Below, piece by piece: positions 28,608-39,052 of a DNA stretch of 64,000 bases (its first letter is position 1; each line of letters opens with the position of its first letter). The stretch is from Caballeronia mineralivorans PML1(12) (GTDB lineage: Bacteria; Pseudomonadota; Gammaproteobacteria; Burkholderiales; Burkholderiaceae): assembly GCF_001028175.1 (NCBI RefSeq), contig NZ_AEJF01000005.1, forward strand, positions 23,867-87,866, given 5' to 3'. Below the pieces are notes generated by a model. The model saw only the letters and a program-made list of their open reading frames with translations, ran no database searches and was not told the DNA's origin. A program made the position numbers and the translations under genes.

Positions 28608-29363
28608 TCAGCGCGCGAACTCAGGCCAACCGCTCATATCGGCTGGACCTGTAATGCGGGAGAGCGCGAAAGTCTCGTTTTCACACAAGGTCTCCAGCCG
28701 CCCGTCGCCGAGAAAGTGCAAGGCATGACGCTCGCCGAGCACCGTGCCGTGCGTACCGTCCGAATACAAAGCCGACCCCTCAGGCAATGCAAAGACCTGT
28801 TCCGGTGCGTTGATCGCGAGAAACTCCGCAAGCCGCTCCTCGCGGCTTTCACCGTTATGGCCGACCGGTTTACCGCCGATGAAGTGCGGATTCACCTGGA
28901 ACGGAACCAGTCCAAGCGCGCGCAGCGTCGGCGGCTGGACGACGGGCATGTCATTAGTGGTACGGATCGTCGGGCACGCTACATTGCTACCAGCACTCCA
29001 CCCAAGGTAAGGCGTACCCGCTATCACCTTGGCGCGAATCGCATCGACAATACCGGCGTCGTACAGTCGCTTGAGCAGGGCGAACGTGTTGCCGCCTCCG
29101 ATTGCTATCGCGTCCGCCTGTTCTATCGCCGCAAGCGGGTTATCTCTGCGATGGATCGATTCGAGCGGATAACCGAGGCGATCGAATACCGGCTTGACGA
29201 GGTCTTCGTAGCTATCGAAGCTGAACGTGACGGCCGCGAACGGCACGAACAGCACCTTGCGCGGCTCATGTTTCAGCAACGCGTGAATCTGCTCGCCGGC
29301 ATGGTCGAGATACCCGAGCTGGTCCTTGCGCGAACTGCTCATCAAAAGAATGCGTTGTGTCAT
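28608..29363 (-). CDS. pepE: Dipeptidase E (alpha-aspartyl dipeptidase, family S51)
   Basis: Cytoplasmic serine peptidase releasing N-terminal aspartate from dipeptides. 251 residues. The GGGNTF loop (IAIGGGNTFALL) and nucleophile Ser in GWSAGSNVA fit the glutamine-amidotransferase-like fold of the family. NPHFIGGKPVGHNGESREERL supplies the conserved His region, and ALPEGSAL a Glu. Single gene with its own promoter side toward 29364-29420. Confidence 0.94.
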   Translation of the reverse strand: MTQRILLMSSSRKDQLGYLDHAGEQIHALLKHEPRKVLFVPFAAVTFSFDSYEDLVKPVFDRLGYPLESIHRRDNPLAAIEQADAIAIGGGNTFALLKRLYDAGIVDAIRAKVIAGTPYLGWSAGSNVACPTIRTTNDMPVVQPPTLRALGLVPFQVNPHFIGGKPVGHNGESREERLAEFLAINAPEQVFALPEGSALYSDGTHGTVLGERHALHFLGDGRLETLCENETFALSRITGPADMSGWPEFAR

Positions 29364-29420
29364 GGCGTACGCCTCTTAGTGGTCGGAAGACCGGTCAAGC
29401 CAAAACCGCAAATACGCAAG

Positions 29421-29894
29421 CTATCCCGCCCAGATCCCCCGCGCCATTCCCGTCGCGGCGATCACCATCACGATCACCAAGCCTGCCTCAGCGTCGCTCA
29501 TCGCTGCATATCTGCGCGCTTTTCCAAGATCGATCGCTCCGCCACGTCCGAGCGCGGCGCGCCATCGGATCAGGGCCATCATCGGTGCGATTTCGATCAG
29601 CAGGATCACGACAAGCGCCGTCATCTTCAAGTGAAACAGCGGTTCGTGCAGATAATAAGCGCCGCCCTTTTCGAACCCGCCGAATGCGCGCATCACCCCG
29701 GTCACGAGCAGGACCAGCGCGGCGAGTCCCCACATGGCATCGGCGCGAAAAACGTGTTTGAGGCGTGCGGAATTGGCGCTCAGGGAACTCGCCGGATCGA
29801 GTTGGCGCAACGCCCGCGCCCGGCCGAATACCGATGCAAACGCAAATCCGAACGCCAGCAAATGAATGGCTGCGAGACACCATCGAGCAAGCAT
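29421..29894 (-). CDS. DUF2214 family membrane protein
   Basis: 157 residues with four hydrophobic segments (about 5-20, 52-70, 83-100 and 133-153). The start MLARWCLAAIHLLAFGFAF follows AAGGAGG four bases upstream. Conserved-looking features are RARALR, a HVFRADAMWGLAA stretch and FHLKMTALVVILLIE. Function unknown. Confidence 0.85.
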   Translation of the reverse strand: MLARWCLAAIHLLAFGFAFASVFGRARALRQLDPASSLSANSARLKHVFRADAMWGLAALVLLVTGVMRAFGGFEKGGAYYLHEPLFHLKMTALVVILLIEIAPMMALIRWRAALGRGGAIDLGKARRYAAMSDAEAGLVIVMVIAATGMARGIWAG

Positions 29895-30083
29895 GCGCCC
29901 TCCTTTGTGCAAAGAAAGTTCGACGATACCAACTGAGTTGCCCGAATCGGGCGCGACTGACTACCGTCAGTCCTATCGACACGTCACCTGTGCCAATTCG
30001 ACGTCCGGGCACCGAATACCGGAGATTACAGCGCCTTGAAACCAGACGCGACAAAGCGACGCCTCACCTCAAGCGCCGGTGTT

Positions 30084-31022
30084 TTAACTCTGACGCAGCG
30101 ACGCGTCGAGTGCCCGCGCCGTCTTGCGGTCGCCTTCGCTAGTCAGCGCGGCCCGGAACACGATTTTGCGATTATGTCCGGCGGCAGCGGGAGAATCCCA
30201 CAGCAGTTCCATCTTGGGGCGCGCGCCAAACCCGAATACGGATAGGCCGCGCTTCTTCGGCACGACAGCGGCAGCGCTTTGCAAACCATCCGAGCCATCG
30301 GACCCGGCGGATTCACCTACCCCATCAGGCCATTTCACCGATAACTCCCGCGCATCGTACTGACCGAGCTTGCGGCTTTCGGCCCAGACGACGGCGGTGC
30401 GCGTGGCGGGATCGATGGAAATGGCATAGCGGCCGATAGCAAACCGGCGCGCCGCGATATTCGTGCGCCACAACGCACGCGGCCGGCAGATCCACAGCAC
30501 CACGCCATACAGCGCGGGCGCGACGAGCAGCCAGCCATTGGTTTCGGCGAGCGCGTGCATGGCGTTTTTCCAGCCGGCGGTCCAGGTGAAGAACCCGACC
30601 GACCACACCGCGAACACGAAACTCAGCAGCGCAAGCAGCCGCAAGGCTTGTCGCAGCCATTGCGGCAACGGATGCAGCGGCCGTTCGGCGCGGGCGCGGG
30701 CGCCGGGAAGAAACAGCAGCAGGAACAAGAGTACGAGCGTGACACAAGCCCACGGCGATGAAGTCATCGCCCGGATTGAAGAGAGGTAGCCCATCTGCGA
30801 CATCGAGAACATCCAGCGCGCGGCCAGCACGAGTCCGATCGCCCGCAGCGCGAATACGGTGCCCGCACCCGGTGCCGGGCTCGCGCTACTCTGCTTCGTT
30901 CTCGCCAAAACTTCGCTCCTGTTCACAACTGTCCTTGTTCGCGCGGTAAGTTCCTCCCGTCGCGCGATGCGATTTTCAAGAGACTTCCCACACCCCTCTT
31001 CAACTTCGCTCCGATGCTGCAC
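30084..31022 (-). CDS. Hypothetical membrane protein
   Basis: 312 residues from a GTG, start uncertain because the first 45 residues look non-conserved. Hydrophobic segments at about 53-72, 90-108, 125-150 and 165-182 are followed by a soluble C-terminal domain of about 130 residues (RYAISIDPATRTAVVWAESRKLGQYDARELSVKW, shown here in part only by its beta-rich pattern). The soluble part would face the cytoplasm or periplasm; I cannot tell which. No family recognised. Confidence 0.6.
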   Translation of the reverse strand: MQHRSEVEEGCGKSLENRIARREELTARTRTVVNRSEVLARTKQSSASPAPGAGTVFALRAIGLVLAARWMFSMSQMGYLSSIRAMTSSPWACVTLVLLFLLLFLPGARARAERPLHPLPQWLRQALRLLALLSFVFAVWSVGFFTWTAGWKNAMHALAETNGWLLVAPALYGVVLWICRPRALWRTNIAARRFAIGRYAISIDPATRTAVVWAESRKLGQYDARELSVKWPDGVGESAGSDGSDGLQSAAAVVPKKRGLSVFGFGARPKMELLWDSPAAAGHNRKIVFRAALTSEGDRKTARALDASLRQS

Positions 31023-31132
31023 TGCATCTCACGAGGCCCGCACATTATAGGGAGAATGTCGAAAACGGCATCGGCCCCGCATGCTCAACCCGACGATAAC
31101 GTCGCAAGCTTGGCCCCGCAGTGTGTCAAAAC

Positions 31133-31172
31133 AACAACGCCCCGTGCGCCTGACGGCGCACGGGGCGTTGTT
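31133..31172 (-). terminator. Terminator after the glycosyltransferase gene
   Basis: Perfect 18-bp inverted repeat (31133-31150 with 31155-31172), four-base loop, with UUUU beyond the stem on the minus strand. Confidence 0.9.
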
Positions 31173-31233
31173 CTGCTAGTTCAGCAAGCTCGACTTCAGG
31201 CGACGCTCTCGCGAGCGTCGTCGACCATCAAGA

Positions 31234-32298
31234 TCAGCCGGCGTTGACTTCGCGAAGCACGGTGCGGCGCTTCGCGCGCAGCAGTTCTTCGTACGTCTGG
31301 ACATAACGCGCGGCCATGACCTTCGACGAAAAACGCGTTTCGAACGCCTGGCGCACCTTGGCGCGCGGCAGCGTGTCGAGGCGCTTCACCGCGGCGATCG
31401 CGCTCAGTTCGTCTTCCACGACAAAACCCGACACGCCGTTTTCGATCACTTCCGGCACCGATCCGCGATTGAACGCGATCACAGGCGTACCGCAAGCCAT
31501 GGCTTCGATCATCACCAGGCCGAACGGCTCCGGCCAGTCAATCGGGAACAGCAGCGCGTGCGCGTTGCCGAGGAATTCGGTCTTCTGCTGCTCGTTGATC
31601 TCGCCGATGTACTCAACGTGCGGCAGCGCGAACAACGGCTTGATCTGCTCTTCGTAATAGGCGCGATCCGCGTTGTCGATCTTCGCCGCGATCTTGATCT
31701 TCATGCCCGCTGCGCCGGCAATACGGATCGCCCGGTCGACACGCTTTTCCGGCGAAATCCGGCCGAGGAACGCGAGGTAACCCGGTTCGACGTTCGGGAT
31801 CGGCTTGAGCAGGTTTTCCGGCAGGCCGTGATAAACGGTCGCGAGCCAGTTGGCTTGCGGCAACGGCTGGCGCTGGTTGTCGGAAATCGACACGACCGGC
31901 GCTTCGTTGAAGGTGCTGAAGATCGGCTGCAGTTCCGGCAGGTCGAGACGGCCGTGCATGGTCGTCAGGAACGGCACCGGCTGGCGCGAGAACAGCGAGA
32001 ACGGGTAATAGTCGATGTGAAAGTGCAGCACGTCGAATTCATCGGCGCGGCGGCGCACTTCTTCCAGCAACAGCATGTGGGGCGCCATCGTGTCACGGAT
32101 GGTCGGGTCGAGGCGCAACGCTTGCGGCCAGAAGGCTTCAAGCTTCGCCGACGTTTGCGAATCACCGCTCGCGAACAACGTGACGTCGTGACCGGCCTCA
32201 ACCAGCGCTTCGGTCAGATAGGACACCACGCGCTCCGTGCCGCCGTAGAACTTGGGAGGAACGGCTTCGTGAAGAGGCGCGATTTGAGCGATTCGCAT
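31234..32298 (-). CDS. Family-4 glycosyltransferase (GT-B fold)
   Basis: 354 residues starting MRIAQIAPLHEAVPP with AGGAG seven bases upstream. The N-domain loop KFYGGTERVVSYL and the C-domain donor-binding signature PEPFGLVMIEAMACGTPVIA (E-x7-E motif) mark a GT4 retaining transferase. GYLAFLGRISPEKRVDRAI is the usual GRhxxxKg turn. Substrates are not deducible. It precedes, in a different transcription unit, an ABC exporter and trehalose genes, so a role in surface or compatible-solute carbohydrate is possible but unproven. Confidence 0.9.
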   Translation of the reverse strand: MRIAQIAPLHEAVPPKFYGGTERVVSYLTEALVEAGHDVTLFASGDSQTSAKLEAFWPQALRLDPTIRDTMAPHMLLLEEVRRRADEFDVLHFHIDYYPFSLFSRQPVPFLTTMHGRLDLPELQPIFSTFNEAPVVSISDNQRQPLPQANWLATVYHGLPENLLKPIPNVEPGYLAFLGRISPEKRVDRAIRIAGAAGMKIKIAAKIDNADRAYYEEQIKPLFALPHVEYIGEINEQQKTEFLGNAHALLFPIDWPEPFGLVMIEAMACGTPVIAFNRGSVPEVIENGVSGFVVEDELSAIAAVKRLDTLPRAKVRQAFETRFSSKVMAARYVQTYEELLRAKRRTVLREVNAG

Positions 32299-33198
32299 GT
32301 CGGAAACTCCTAATAATGTCAGGCAAAATTGATGCGCTTGGCATCGGTCGTTAATCAAGCGAATCGCCCTACCCGGGCTCGGCACGATGCTGGTGTCTCC
32401 AGCGCAATGGCCGATAGCACGAGAAAAAAATCGCGATGCTTCGCTGTTTGCTTGGGTACTACTTGCTACTGCGGGTGTTGGGCGTCTGCTTCAGAGTGTG
32501 ATCAGGCGGAGCAAGATCGATTCCATCTCGTAAAAACAGCGCACCCAGCCATAAACGCACAACCTACCGACCCGTTGACCGGAACCTACAAGAACCTGTC
32601 AAAAAGCCTAAGGGGAAACCCGCGTGAAGTATCGCGGTTTTTACACGGTTTCCAAGCTTACATTTCAACTTATTTATCTTGTTACATCGTCGATACACTT
32701 TGCAAGCCCTTGTTTATCAAGGCTGTTCTACATTGAGCGGACGGGTCGCAGCCGTGCTGTAAAGGCGAAAACGCTGCGATGCCATCCGGATCCGGCTACG
32801 CTGCAGTGTCCCGTCCGGCAGCCGGAATCGCCACCAACGCCGCTTTGTCGGCAGCGGGACCGCGACGTGCTCTTACCCTGCACAGGGCGTAATTTCCGGT
32901 TCACGTCGAGGTACCGCGAACAGCACCGGGTGAACCGCGTGCGGATCGAACAAGGTGCAAGACGCGTCTCCAGAGGGCACTGATTGGCCCTTTCAGACGA
33001 CGCACTTTTGCTGAATTTCAGCGCCGGCTGATGGATCTGCACCACGGAAAGCATTATGCGAGGCGATTTGGCTCGCTACACTCGCTACAATTCAACAATC
33101 GGTGCTGCACGCCATCGCCTCGCTCGGGCCAGACGCGCCGCGCATGCGGCCAGGGCAAAGCATCGCGCTCAACCGCTCTACTCGACCGAAAACGACCA
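32299..33198. other. Long non-coding region upstream of the ABC exporter
   Basis: About 900 bases between divergent genes. Several short frames exist on both strands without credible starts or motifs. The left part should hold the glycosyltransferase promoter, and 32600-32710 is notably AT-rich (ACATTTCAACTTATTTATC). I see no named RNA or repeat. Confidence 0.4.
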
Positions 33199-35037
33199 TT
33201 GGAACAACTCACCGTCTCTCAGCGTAACGTGCACAACGCGAAGCTAGCGAGCTATGCGCATCGCCCGCTTGCGTTCTTGTTTCGTTACATCCGCCGTCAT
33301 CCGGTCGCTCACTCCATCGTGCTGGCCAGCGTGCTGGCTGCCGTTGGTTGCGCGCTCGCCTCGCAGTACGCCATCAAGCATCTGATCGACGTGCTCGGCC
33401 AAGGCCGCGGCCACCCCGGTCCGCTCTGGTCCGCCTTCATGATCCTGGTCGGCCTGATCGCTGCCGACAACATGCTGTGGCGAGTCGGCGGCTGGGTCGG
33501 CGCACACACGTTCGTCGCGGTAACGGGCGATTTGCGGCGCGACTTGTTTTCCTATCTCAGCGGCCATTCGCCCACCTACTTCTCCGAGAAACAGCCCGGC
33601 ATGCTCGCGAGCCGGATCACGGCGACATCGAATGCGATCTATACCGCCGAGAACACCACGGCGTGGAACGTGTTGCCGCCGTGCATCGCGGTGATCGGCG
33701 CGATCGTGATGATCACCGCGGTCAATCCGCTGATGGCCGCGGGCCTGATGCTGGCCTCCGCCATCCTCGCGTTCGTGCTGTACCGGCTCGCCGGCCGCGG
33801 CTCGGCGCGGCACCATACGTTTGCATCGAAGGCGGCTTCGGTTGACGGCGAACTGGTCGACGTGATCGGCAACATGGCGCTCGTGCGCGCATTCGGTATG
33901 ACCTTTCGCGAGCAGAAGCGCTTCGGCTCGACGGTCAAGGCCGAAATGGTCGCGCGTCAGCAGAGCCTGCTGTATCTCGAGAAACTGCGGCTGTTCCACG
34001 CAGTCGTGACCGCGATTCTGTCGGCTGGGCTGCTCGGCTGGGCGTTGTGGCTGTGGTCGAAGGGACAGGCGACTTCCGGCGATATCGTGCTGGTCAGCTC
34101 GCTGGGTTTCACGATTCTCCACGGCACGCGCGACCTTGCCGTCGCGCTCGTGGATGTCACGCAGCACGTCGCGCGTCTGGCGGAGGCCGTGCAGACCCTG
34201 CTCGAGCCGCACGGCATGCCGGATCGCTCGGACGCGACCGAGCTGGTGCCGCAAGGCGGTCGCGTGGACTTCGAAGAAGTCACGTTCGCGTATCCGCGCC
34301 GCCGGCCGATCCTCGATAAATTCCACTTGCACATCGAACCAGGCCAGCGTGTTGGGCTGATCGGCAAGTCGGGCGCGGGGAAATCCACCGTGCTCGCGCT
34401 GCTGCAGCGCTTCTACGAGCCGCAGGGTGGCGCGATCAAGGTCGATGGACAGGATATCTCGCTGATCACGCAAGACAGTCTGCGGATGTCGATTGCGCTC
34501 GTGCCGCAGGACATTTCGCTGTTCCACCGGACCGTGTACGAGAACATTGCGTACGGCCGGCCGGATGCATCGCGCGAAGAAGTGCTCGCCGCCGCCCGCG
34601 AGGCGCGCTGCACGGACTTCATTGAAGCGATGCCGGAAGGGTTCGACACGATCGTTGGCGACCGCGGCGTGAAGTTGTCGGGCGGGCAGCGTCAGCGGAT
34701 TGCCATCGCGCGCGCGATCCTGAAAAACGCGCCGATCCTGCTGCTCGACGAAGCCACGTCGGCGCTGGACAGCGCGTCGGAAGAAGCCATCCAGCAGGCG
34801 CTCGACCGGCTGATGGTCGGCCGTACGGTGATCGCGATTGCGCACCGGTTGTCGACGCTGCAGGGCTTCGACCGGATCATCGTGATGAGCGCAGGCAAGG
34901 TGATCGATGACGGTTCGCCGCAGCAGTTGCGCGACCGGCCGGGGTTATATCGCGAACTGCTGTCGAAGCAACACGGCAAGTTGCCGCCCACGACCATGCC
35001 CTCGCAACAAATCGCCGCGAAAGCTGAATCCACGTAA
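33199..35037 (+). CDS. ABC exporter, fused permease and ATPase (MsbA-like)
   Basis: About 612 residues. Six membrane segments in the first 320 residues form a type I exporter domain. The nucleotide-binding domain has Walker A GKSGAGKST, Q-loop LVPQDISLF, signature LSGGQRQRIAIARA, Walker B ILLLDEATSALD and H-loop AHRLST. It resembles lipid/drug exporters of the MsbA family. The start is uncertain: I use a TTG (33199) giving LEQLTVSQRNVHNAK; the frame is open further upstream to 33031 but that part has no coding character. A bidirectional terminator follows. Confidence 0.88.
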   Translation: MEQLTVSQRNVHNAKLASYAHRPLAFLFRYIRRHPVAHSIVLASVLAAVGCALASQYAIKHLIDVLGQGRGHPGPLWSAFMILVGLIAADNMLWRVGGWVGAHTFVAVTGDLRRDLFSYLSGHSPTYFSEKQPGMLASRITATSNAIYTAENTTAWNVLPPCIAVIGAIVMITAVNPLMAAGLMLASAILAFVLYRLAGRGSARHHTFASKAASVDGELVDVIGNMALVRAFGMTFREQKRFGSTVKAEMVARQQSLLYLEKLRLFHAVVTAILSAGLLGWALWLWSKGQATSGDIVLVSSLGFTILHGTRDLAVALVDVTQHVARLAEAVQTLLEPHGMPDRSDATELVPQGGRVDFEEVTFAYPRRRPILDKFHLHIEPGQRVGLIGKSGAGKSTVLALLQRFYEPQGGAIKVDGQDISLITQDSLRMSIALVPQDISLFHRTVYENIAYGRPDASREEVLAAAREARCTDFIEAMPEGFDTIVGDRGVKLSGGQRQRIAIARAILKNAPILLLDEATSALDSASEEAIQQALDRLMVGRTVIAIAHRLSTLQGFDRIIVMSAGKVIDDGSPQQLRDRPGLYRELLSKQHGKLPPTTMPSQQIAAKAEST

Positions 35038-35066
35038 CTTTGCTTCATCTGCGCGACTCAAGCTGG

Positions 35067-35108
35067 AAAAAAGCCGCTTCAGGTTCGTCAGACCTAAGCG
35101 GCTTTTTT
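35067..35108. terminator. Bidirectional terminator between the ABC exporter and otsA
   Basis: AAGCCGCTT (35071-35079) pairs with AAGCGGCTT (35096-35104), with an inner AGGT/ACCT stem, flanked by A-run and T-run. Confidence 0.88.
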
Positions 35109-36486
35109 ACGCCTGCAGATCGCGCATGAAGTTGTCGCGCCAGACGGACACGTTGTTTTCGCGAAGTCGCGCAAACATGTCCGCGTGACGGGCCTGACGC
35201 TCGTTCAGCGGCATCGCGAGCGCCGCGGCCAGCGCGTCCGCCATGCCGGCGATATCGAGCGGATTCACGATCAGCGCACCGTTCAGTTCCTGCGCCGCGC
35301 CGGCGAATTGCGATAAAACCAGCACACCGGGATCGTCGGGATCTTGCGCCGCGACGTATTCCTTCGCGACCAGATTCATGCCGTCGCGCAACGGCGTAAC
35401 AAACCCCACATGCGACGCGTGAAACAGCGCGGCGAGTACCGGCCGTTCATATTGCCGGTGGATATAGCGGATCGGCGTCCAGTCGAGCTCCGCGTAGCGC
35501 CCGTTGATGCGCCCGGATTCCGCTTCGAGTTGCAGCCGGATGTCGCGATACGTATCCATATCGGCGCGTGTAGGCGGCGCGATCTGCACAAATGAGACGT
35601 TGTTTCGCTGCGCCGGCTGATGTTCCAGCAGCTTTTCGAACGCGCGGAAGCGTTCGACCAGACCCTTCGAATAATCCAGCCGGTCGACGCTCATAATCAG
35701 CTTGCGATCGCGCAGCGTTGTCTTGACCGTTTGCACTTCGCGCCCGCTTTCACCGTCTTTGGCGAGAGACGCGATCTCGTCCGGATAAACCCCGATCGGA
35801 TAAGCCCCCGCTCGCAGCGTCTTGCCGAAGGCGCTCACCACATTCGGCTTGCCCGCGGTACGCACGACCGAGCCATTCGCCTCCGTCTCGATGTAATCGC
35901 AAAACGCGCGCAGATCGGGCGCGGTCTGGAAACCGAGCAGATCGAACGAGCACAGCGCTTCGGCCAGCACGCGATGACGCGGCACGCTCAGCAGAACCTG
36001 GGCCGCCGGAAACGGAATGTGCAGGAAAAAGCCAATGCGGTTCGTCACGCCTTCATCGCGCAATGCCTGGGCAAACGGGATCAGGTGATAGTCGTGGACC
36101 CAGATGACGTCATCGGCTTTCAGCAGCGGCGCCAGTTGTTTCGCGAGCCAGCGATTCACGCGGCAATAACCGTCGAATTCGTCGCGGTCGAACTGGATCA
36201 GATCCGGCCGATAGTGGAACGCAGGCCACAACGTGGCGTTAGAAAACCCGCGGTAATACTGGTCGTAGTCGCGTTGCGCGAGGCCGATGGTCGCGAACGT
36301 CACGCGGCCGCGTTCCTCCAGCGTGATGCTCTCCGGCGGCTCCGCCACCACGTCGCCGCTCCAGCCGAACCACATGCCGCCGGTTTCCTTGAGCGCGTCG
36401 TAGACGCCCACCGCCAGACCGCCCGCCGCCGGGCCGCCTTCGGAGATCGGCGCAACCCGGTTCGAAACAATGATTAACCGGCTCAC
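35107..36486 (-). CDS. otsA: Trehalose-6-phosphate synthase
   Basis: Transfers glucose from a nucleotide sugar to glucose-6-phosphate. 459 residues, GT20 family. The N-terminal loop [54 protein letters not shown] and [18 protein letters not shown] are all present, covering both substrate sites. It overlaps otsB by four bases (ATGA), so the synthase and phosphatase are co-translated. Confidence 0.97.
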   Translation of the reverse strand: MSRLIIVSNRVAPISEGGPAAGGLAVGVYDALKETGGMWFGWSGDVVAEPPESITLEERGRVTFATIGLAQRDYDQYYRGFSNATLWPAFHYRPDLIQFDRDEFDGYCRVNRWLAKQLAPLLKADDVIWVHDYHLIPFAQALRDEGVTNRIGFFLHIPFPAAQVLLSVPRHRVLAEALCSFDLLGFQTAPDLRAFCDYIETEANGSVVRTAGKPNVVSAFGKTLRAGAYPIGVYPDEIASLAKDGESGREVQTVKTTLRDRKLIMSVDRLDYSKGLVERFRAFEKLLEHQPAQRNNVSFVQIAPPTRADMDTYRDIRLQLEAESGRINGRYAELDWTPIRYIHRQYERPVLAALFHASHVGFVTPLRDGMNLVAKEYVAAQDPDDPGVLVLSQFAGAAQELNGALIVNPLDIAGMADALAAALAMPLNERQARHADMFARLRENNVSVWRDNFMRDLQA

Positions 36487-37244
36487 GAACGTATCCCTGT
36501 AAAACCTTCAATTCCTGCAATACGCTGCAGCCATCCGAGCAACTCACCCACCGATTCGACGCGCACATGCGCCAGCGTATCGCCGGCGCCGACCTTGATC
36601 GAGACCCCGTTGCGCTCGTTCACAACCGCGAAGCCCTTTTCATCTGTCAAATCGTCGCCGATAAACACCGGCCTGCGGCCCGCGAATGGCGGTTCATCGA
36701 GGAAAGCGAGCACCGCGCGGCCTTTATCGACGTCCTTCGGCTTGATCTCGTAGACCATCTTGCCGGGCTGCAGCACGTAGGCATCGGCGTATTGGGCGAC
36801 GAGTTTCTCGGTCGCCTCGCGCGCCGCCGCGCCGCGTTCCGGCGCATTGCGGTAATGCAGCGCGAGCGCCGCGCCCTTGATCTCGAGCAGCATGCCGGGA
36901 TGGGCCTTCATCACGCCTTCGAGCACGTGCTCCATGCGCAGCAGACGCTCGTCGTTGAAACCCACACGCTGGACATCCGCGTTCGAATCGCGCCGCTCGG
37001 CGCCGTGCAAACCCGCCACGGGCAGGTCGGGCATCGACAGGAACGAATCGATGCTGTCAATCCCGCGTCCCGACACGATCGCCACCGCGCCATTGGTCGC
37101 GCGACGCAACGCGCTCAGGATGGCCGGCACGACCGGTTGCACGAGCACGCCGTCGGGCGTGGGCGCAAGTTCGACGAGCGTGCCGTCGAAGTCGAAGAAA
37201 AAAGCGGTTGTGGCAAGCGGAAAATTGTCTGGGAGGTTTTGCAT
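36483..37244 (-). CDS. otsB: Trehalose-6-phosphate phosphatase
   Basis: HAD-superfamily phosphatase that releases trehalose. 253 residues: motif I FFDFDGTLVEL (nucleophile Asp), motif II in AIVSGRGIDSI, a cap domain, and motif III/IV FIGDDLTDEKGFAVV. First gene of the otsBA operon. The product protects against osmotic and desiccation stress. Confidence 0.95.
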   Translation of the reverse strand: MQNLPDNFPLATTAFFFDFDGTLVELAPTPDGVLVQPVVPAILSALRRATNGAVAIVSGRGIDSIDSFLSMPDLPVAGLHGAERRDSNADVQRVGFNDERLLRMEHVLEGVMKAHPGMLLEIKGAALALHYRNAPERGAAAREATEKLVAQYADAYVLQPGKMVYEIKPKDVDKGRAVLAFLDEPPFAGRRPVFIGDDLTDEKGFAVVNERNGVSIKVGAGDTLAHVRVESVGELLGWLQRIAGIEGFTGIRS

Positions 37245-37586
37245 CTATATCTGCCTTTCAGCCGGAGAAGGACCGGAAAAGTGTGCGCATGTTACCGCGC
37301 TTTGTCACCCCGTCTGGGAAAGCGGCGTTGAGGGCACATTGAGGGCTTATAGGGAAAGCCTGCGCCCGATTTCCTGCACCACGCAGATTTCAGACCCGCC
37401 TCGATAGCCTTTCAGCCTTATCTGGCGGCCCTGCGGCATAACGCCTCGGCCGTGCGCCAGCGCCCGTGTACGCCCGGCGTAAGCTTCTATTCTGAGATAG
37501 AGTCGGCACTCGGATGGCTTCGTAGACGTGCTGTTTGTTAGATAGCCATCCGCCTTGATGCACCCTACCCTCATCCGAGTTGCAAA
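37245..37586. promoter_or_regulatory. Divergent intergenic region between otsB and the SCO gene
   Basis: 342 bases with no gene that I can support. It must include the otsBA promoter and the SCO gene promoter; no clear boxes or operator stand out. Confidence 0.4.
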
Positions 37587-38216
37587 ATGTCTTCCTGGTC
37601 CAGTTTTCAACGCAAGAGCTGGTTTGCCGCGCTGCTCACCGCATGGCTCCTTAGCGCCGGCCTGGCCGCGTGCTCACACCCTGACACCACGCCCTGGAAG
37701 CTGACCGATGTCAGCGGCCATCTGCCCGACCTGGACTTCAAGCTCACCGACGATACCGGCAAATCCGTCACCGGTCAGTCGTTCGCGGGCCAGACAACGC
37801 TGGTTTATTTCGGCTACACGCATTGCCCGGATGTGTGCCCGGAGACCATGGCGCGGCTGATGCAAGTTTTGCAGCGACTCGGGCCCGACGCGAAAAACAC
37901 GCGCATTGCGTTCATTACCGTCGATCCCGCGCGCGACACGCTAGCCGTGCTGCATGACTACGTGCGTGCGTTCGACGCACAGCACGCCGTCGGCCTGACG
38001 GGCACGGACGGGGCGATTGAAGGCATTGCGAAGCGGTATCGCGTGGCTTACCAGATGGAGAAACGCGATCCATCCGGCGCATACGACGTCACGCACAGTT
38101 CCGCGGTTTATATCTTCGATAGCCACGGCCACGCGCGCCTGCTCGCCACCGAAAGCGATTCCATCGATACGATTACGCACGACGTGCGCCGCGTGATCGA
38201 ATCGTCGGCTTCCTGA
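37587..38216 (+). CDS. SCO1/SenC family copper chaperone lipoprotein
   Basis: Thioredoxin-fold periplasmic protein that helps deliver copper to cytochrome c oxidase. The 209-residue precursor has a signal ending in the lipobox LAAC at about residue 29. The copper-binding CxxxC is in THCPDVCPETM, and the conserved His appears in DVTHSSAVYIFD. FITVDPARDT is the family's central strand. Stand-alone gene. Confidence 0.93.
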   Translation: MSSWSSFQRKSWFAALLTAWLLSAGLAACSHPDTTPWKLTDVSGHLPDLDFKLTDDTGKSVTGQSFAGQTTLVYFGYTHCPDVCPETMARLMQVLQRLGPDAKNTRIAFITVDPARDTLAVLHDYVRAFDAQHAVGLTGTDGAIEGIAKRYRVAYQMEKRDPSGAYDVTHSSAVYIFDSHGHARLLATESDSIDTITHDVRRVIESSAS

Positions 38217-38247
38217 AGTCGTCTAGAAACGGTGTAGCGCTGCGCTT

Positions 38248-38736
38248 TTACGTGCGGCGCATCCAGATGTGCGGAATGTCGTCCTCCACGTGGACATCGG
38301 AAATGGGCTCGAAACCGAAGCTGGCGTAGAAGCGCTGCAATCGAGCTTGAGCGTGCAGGCGTATCGACTGGCCGGGCCATTGTTCATGGATGAAACCCAG
38401 CGTGCGTTCGAGCATCGCCTGGCCCAATCCGATCCCGCGGAAATTGGCTGTTGTCAACACGCGACCGATGCGGATATCGATGCCTTCTTCGCCGTCAGCC
38501 GGATTCGGCAGGAGCACTCGCAGATAACCCGCGAGCGCCGGTTGTGCATCGGCTGAACGGCGATAGACAAGCAGATGCCACGCGTCGGTGTCCTGTCCGT
38601 CGACATCGCCGTACACACAGTTCTGCTCCACCACGAACACTTCATTGCGCGCGGCGAGCATGGCGTAGACGTCGAGCGCGCTGAGGGCGTCGAAGGGCTT
38701 CCAGCACCAGTCGAATTCGGGAGATGGTTCAGTCAT
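38248..38736 (-). CDS. ElaA-like GNAT N-acetyltransferase
   Basis: 162 residues starting MTEPSPEFDWCWKPF; a longer frame upstream is not supported. GNAT features: NEVFVVEQNCVYGDVDGQD at the N-terminus as in ElaA, acetyl-CoA loop IGRVLTTANFRGIGLGQAM, and RLHAQARLQRFYASFGF near the end. Acetyl-acceptor unknown. Last core-like gene before the tRNA-Cys accessory region. Confidence 0.9.
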   Translation of the reverse strand: MTEPSPEFDWCWKPFDALSALDVYAMLAARNEVFVVEQNCVYGDVDGQDTDAWHLLVYRRSADAQPALAGYLRVLLPNPADGEEGIDIRIGRVLTTANFRGIGLGQAMLERTLGFIHEQWPGQSIRLHAQARLQRFYASFGFEPISDVHVEDDIPHIWMRRT

Positions 38737-39015
38737 GGTTGGATCGGGTGGAGGTTCTTCAGTGCACGATGGTGTGCCAATATAGCCCGCTAGCTGGATC
38801 GCAAACTGGCAATCATGCCATTTAGACACTGCTCGGGCATGCCGAGCTGGATCATGTCATGCCGTATATCGACCGGGACCCCAACCCGCGCGCGTGCTGC
38901 ACTGGGACTGGGTTCTGACGCCTTCCTGCCAGAGTCCAGCAACGCCTAAAGCGCTGGGCGGTAGCGGCCGATAAACCGTGGCGAATCGCAATTTTTCTTG
39001 CAGAGCGATGATCGG

Positions 39016-39036
39016 TGATATACGATATGTATATCA
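39016..39036 (+). promoter_or_regulatory. Inverted-repeat operator of the RHH/PIN toxin-antitoxin operon
   Basis: TGATATAC (39016-39023) and GTATATCA (39029-39036) form an eight-base perfect inverted repeat with a five-base centre. It lies 16 bp before the antitoxin ATG, as expected for autoregulation by a ribbon-helix-helix antitoxin. Confidence 0.7.
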
Positions 39037-39052
39037 TGTAATGGAGGCGGTA

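Noticed and set aside
32329..33054. Small overlapping frames upstream of the ABC exporter
   Set aside because: Several frames on both strands, none with a ribosome site, coding character or recognisable product.
33244..34845. Open frame of 533 codons opposite the ABC exporter
   Set aside because: Antisense shadow; the + strand has all ABC motifs.
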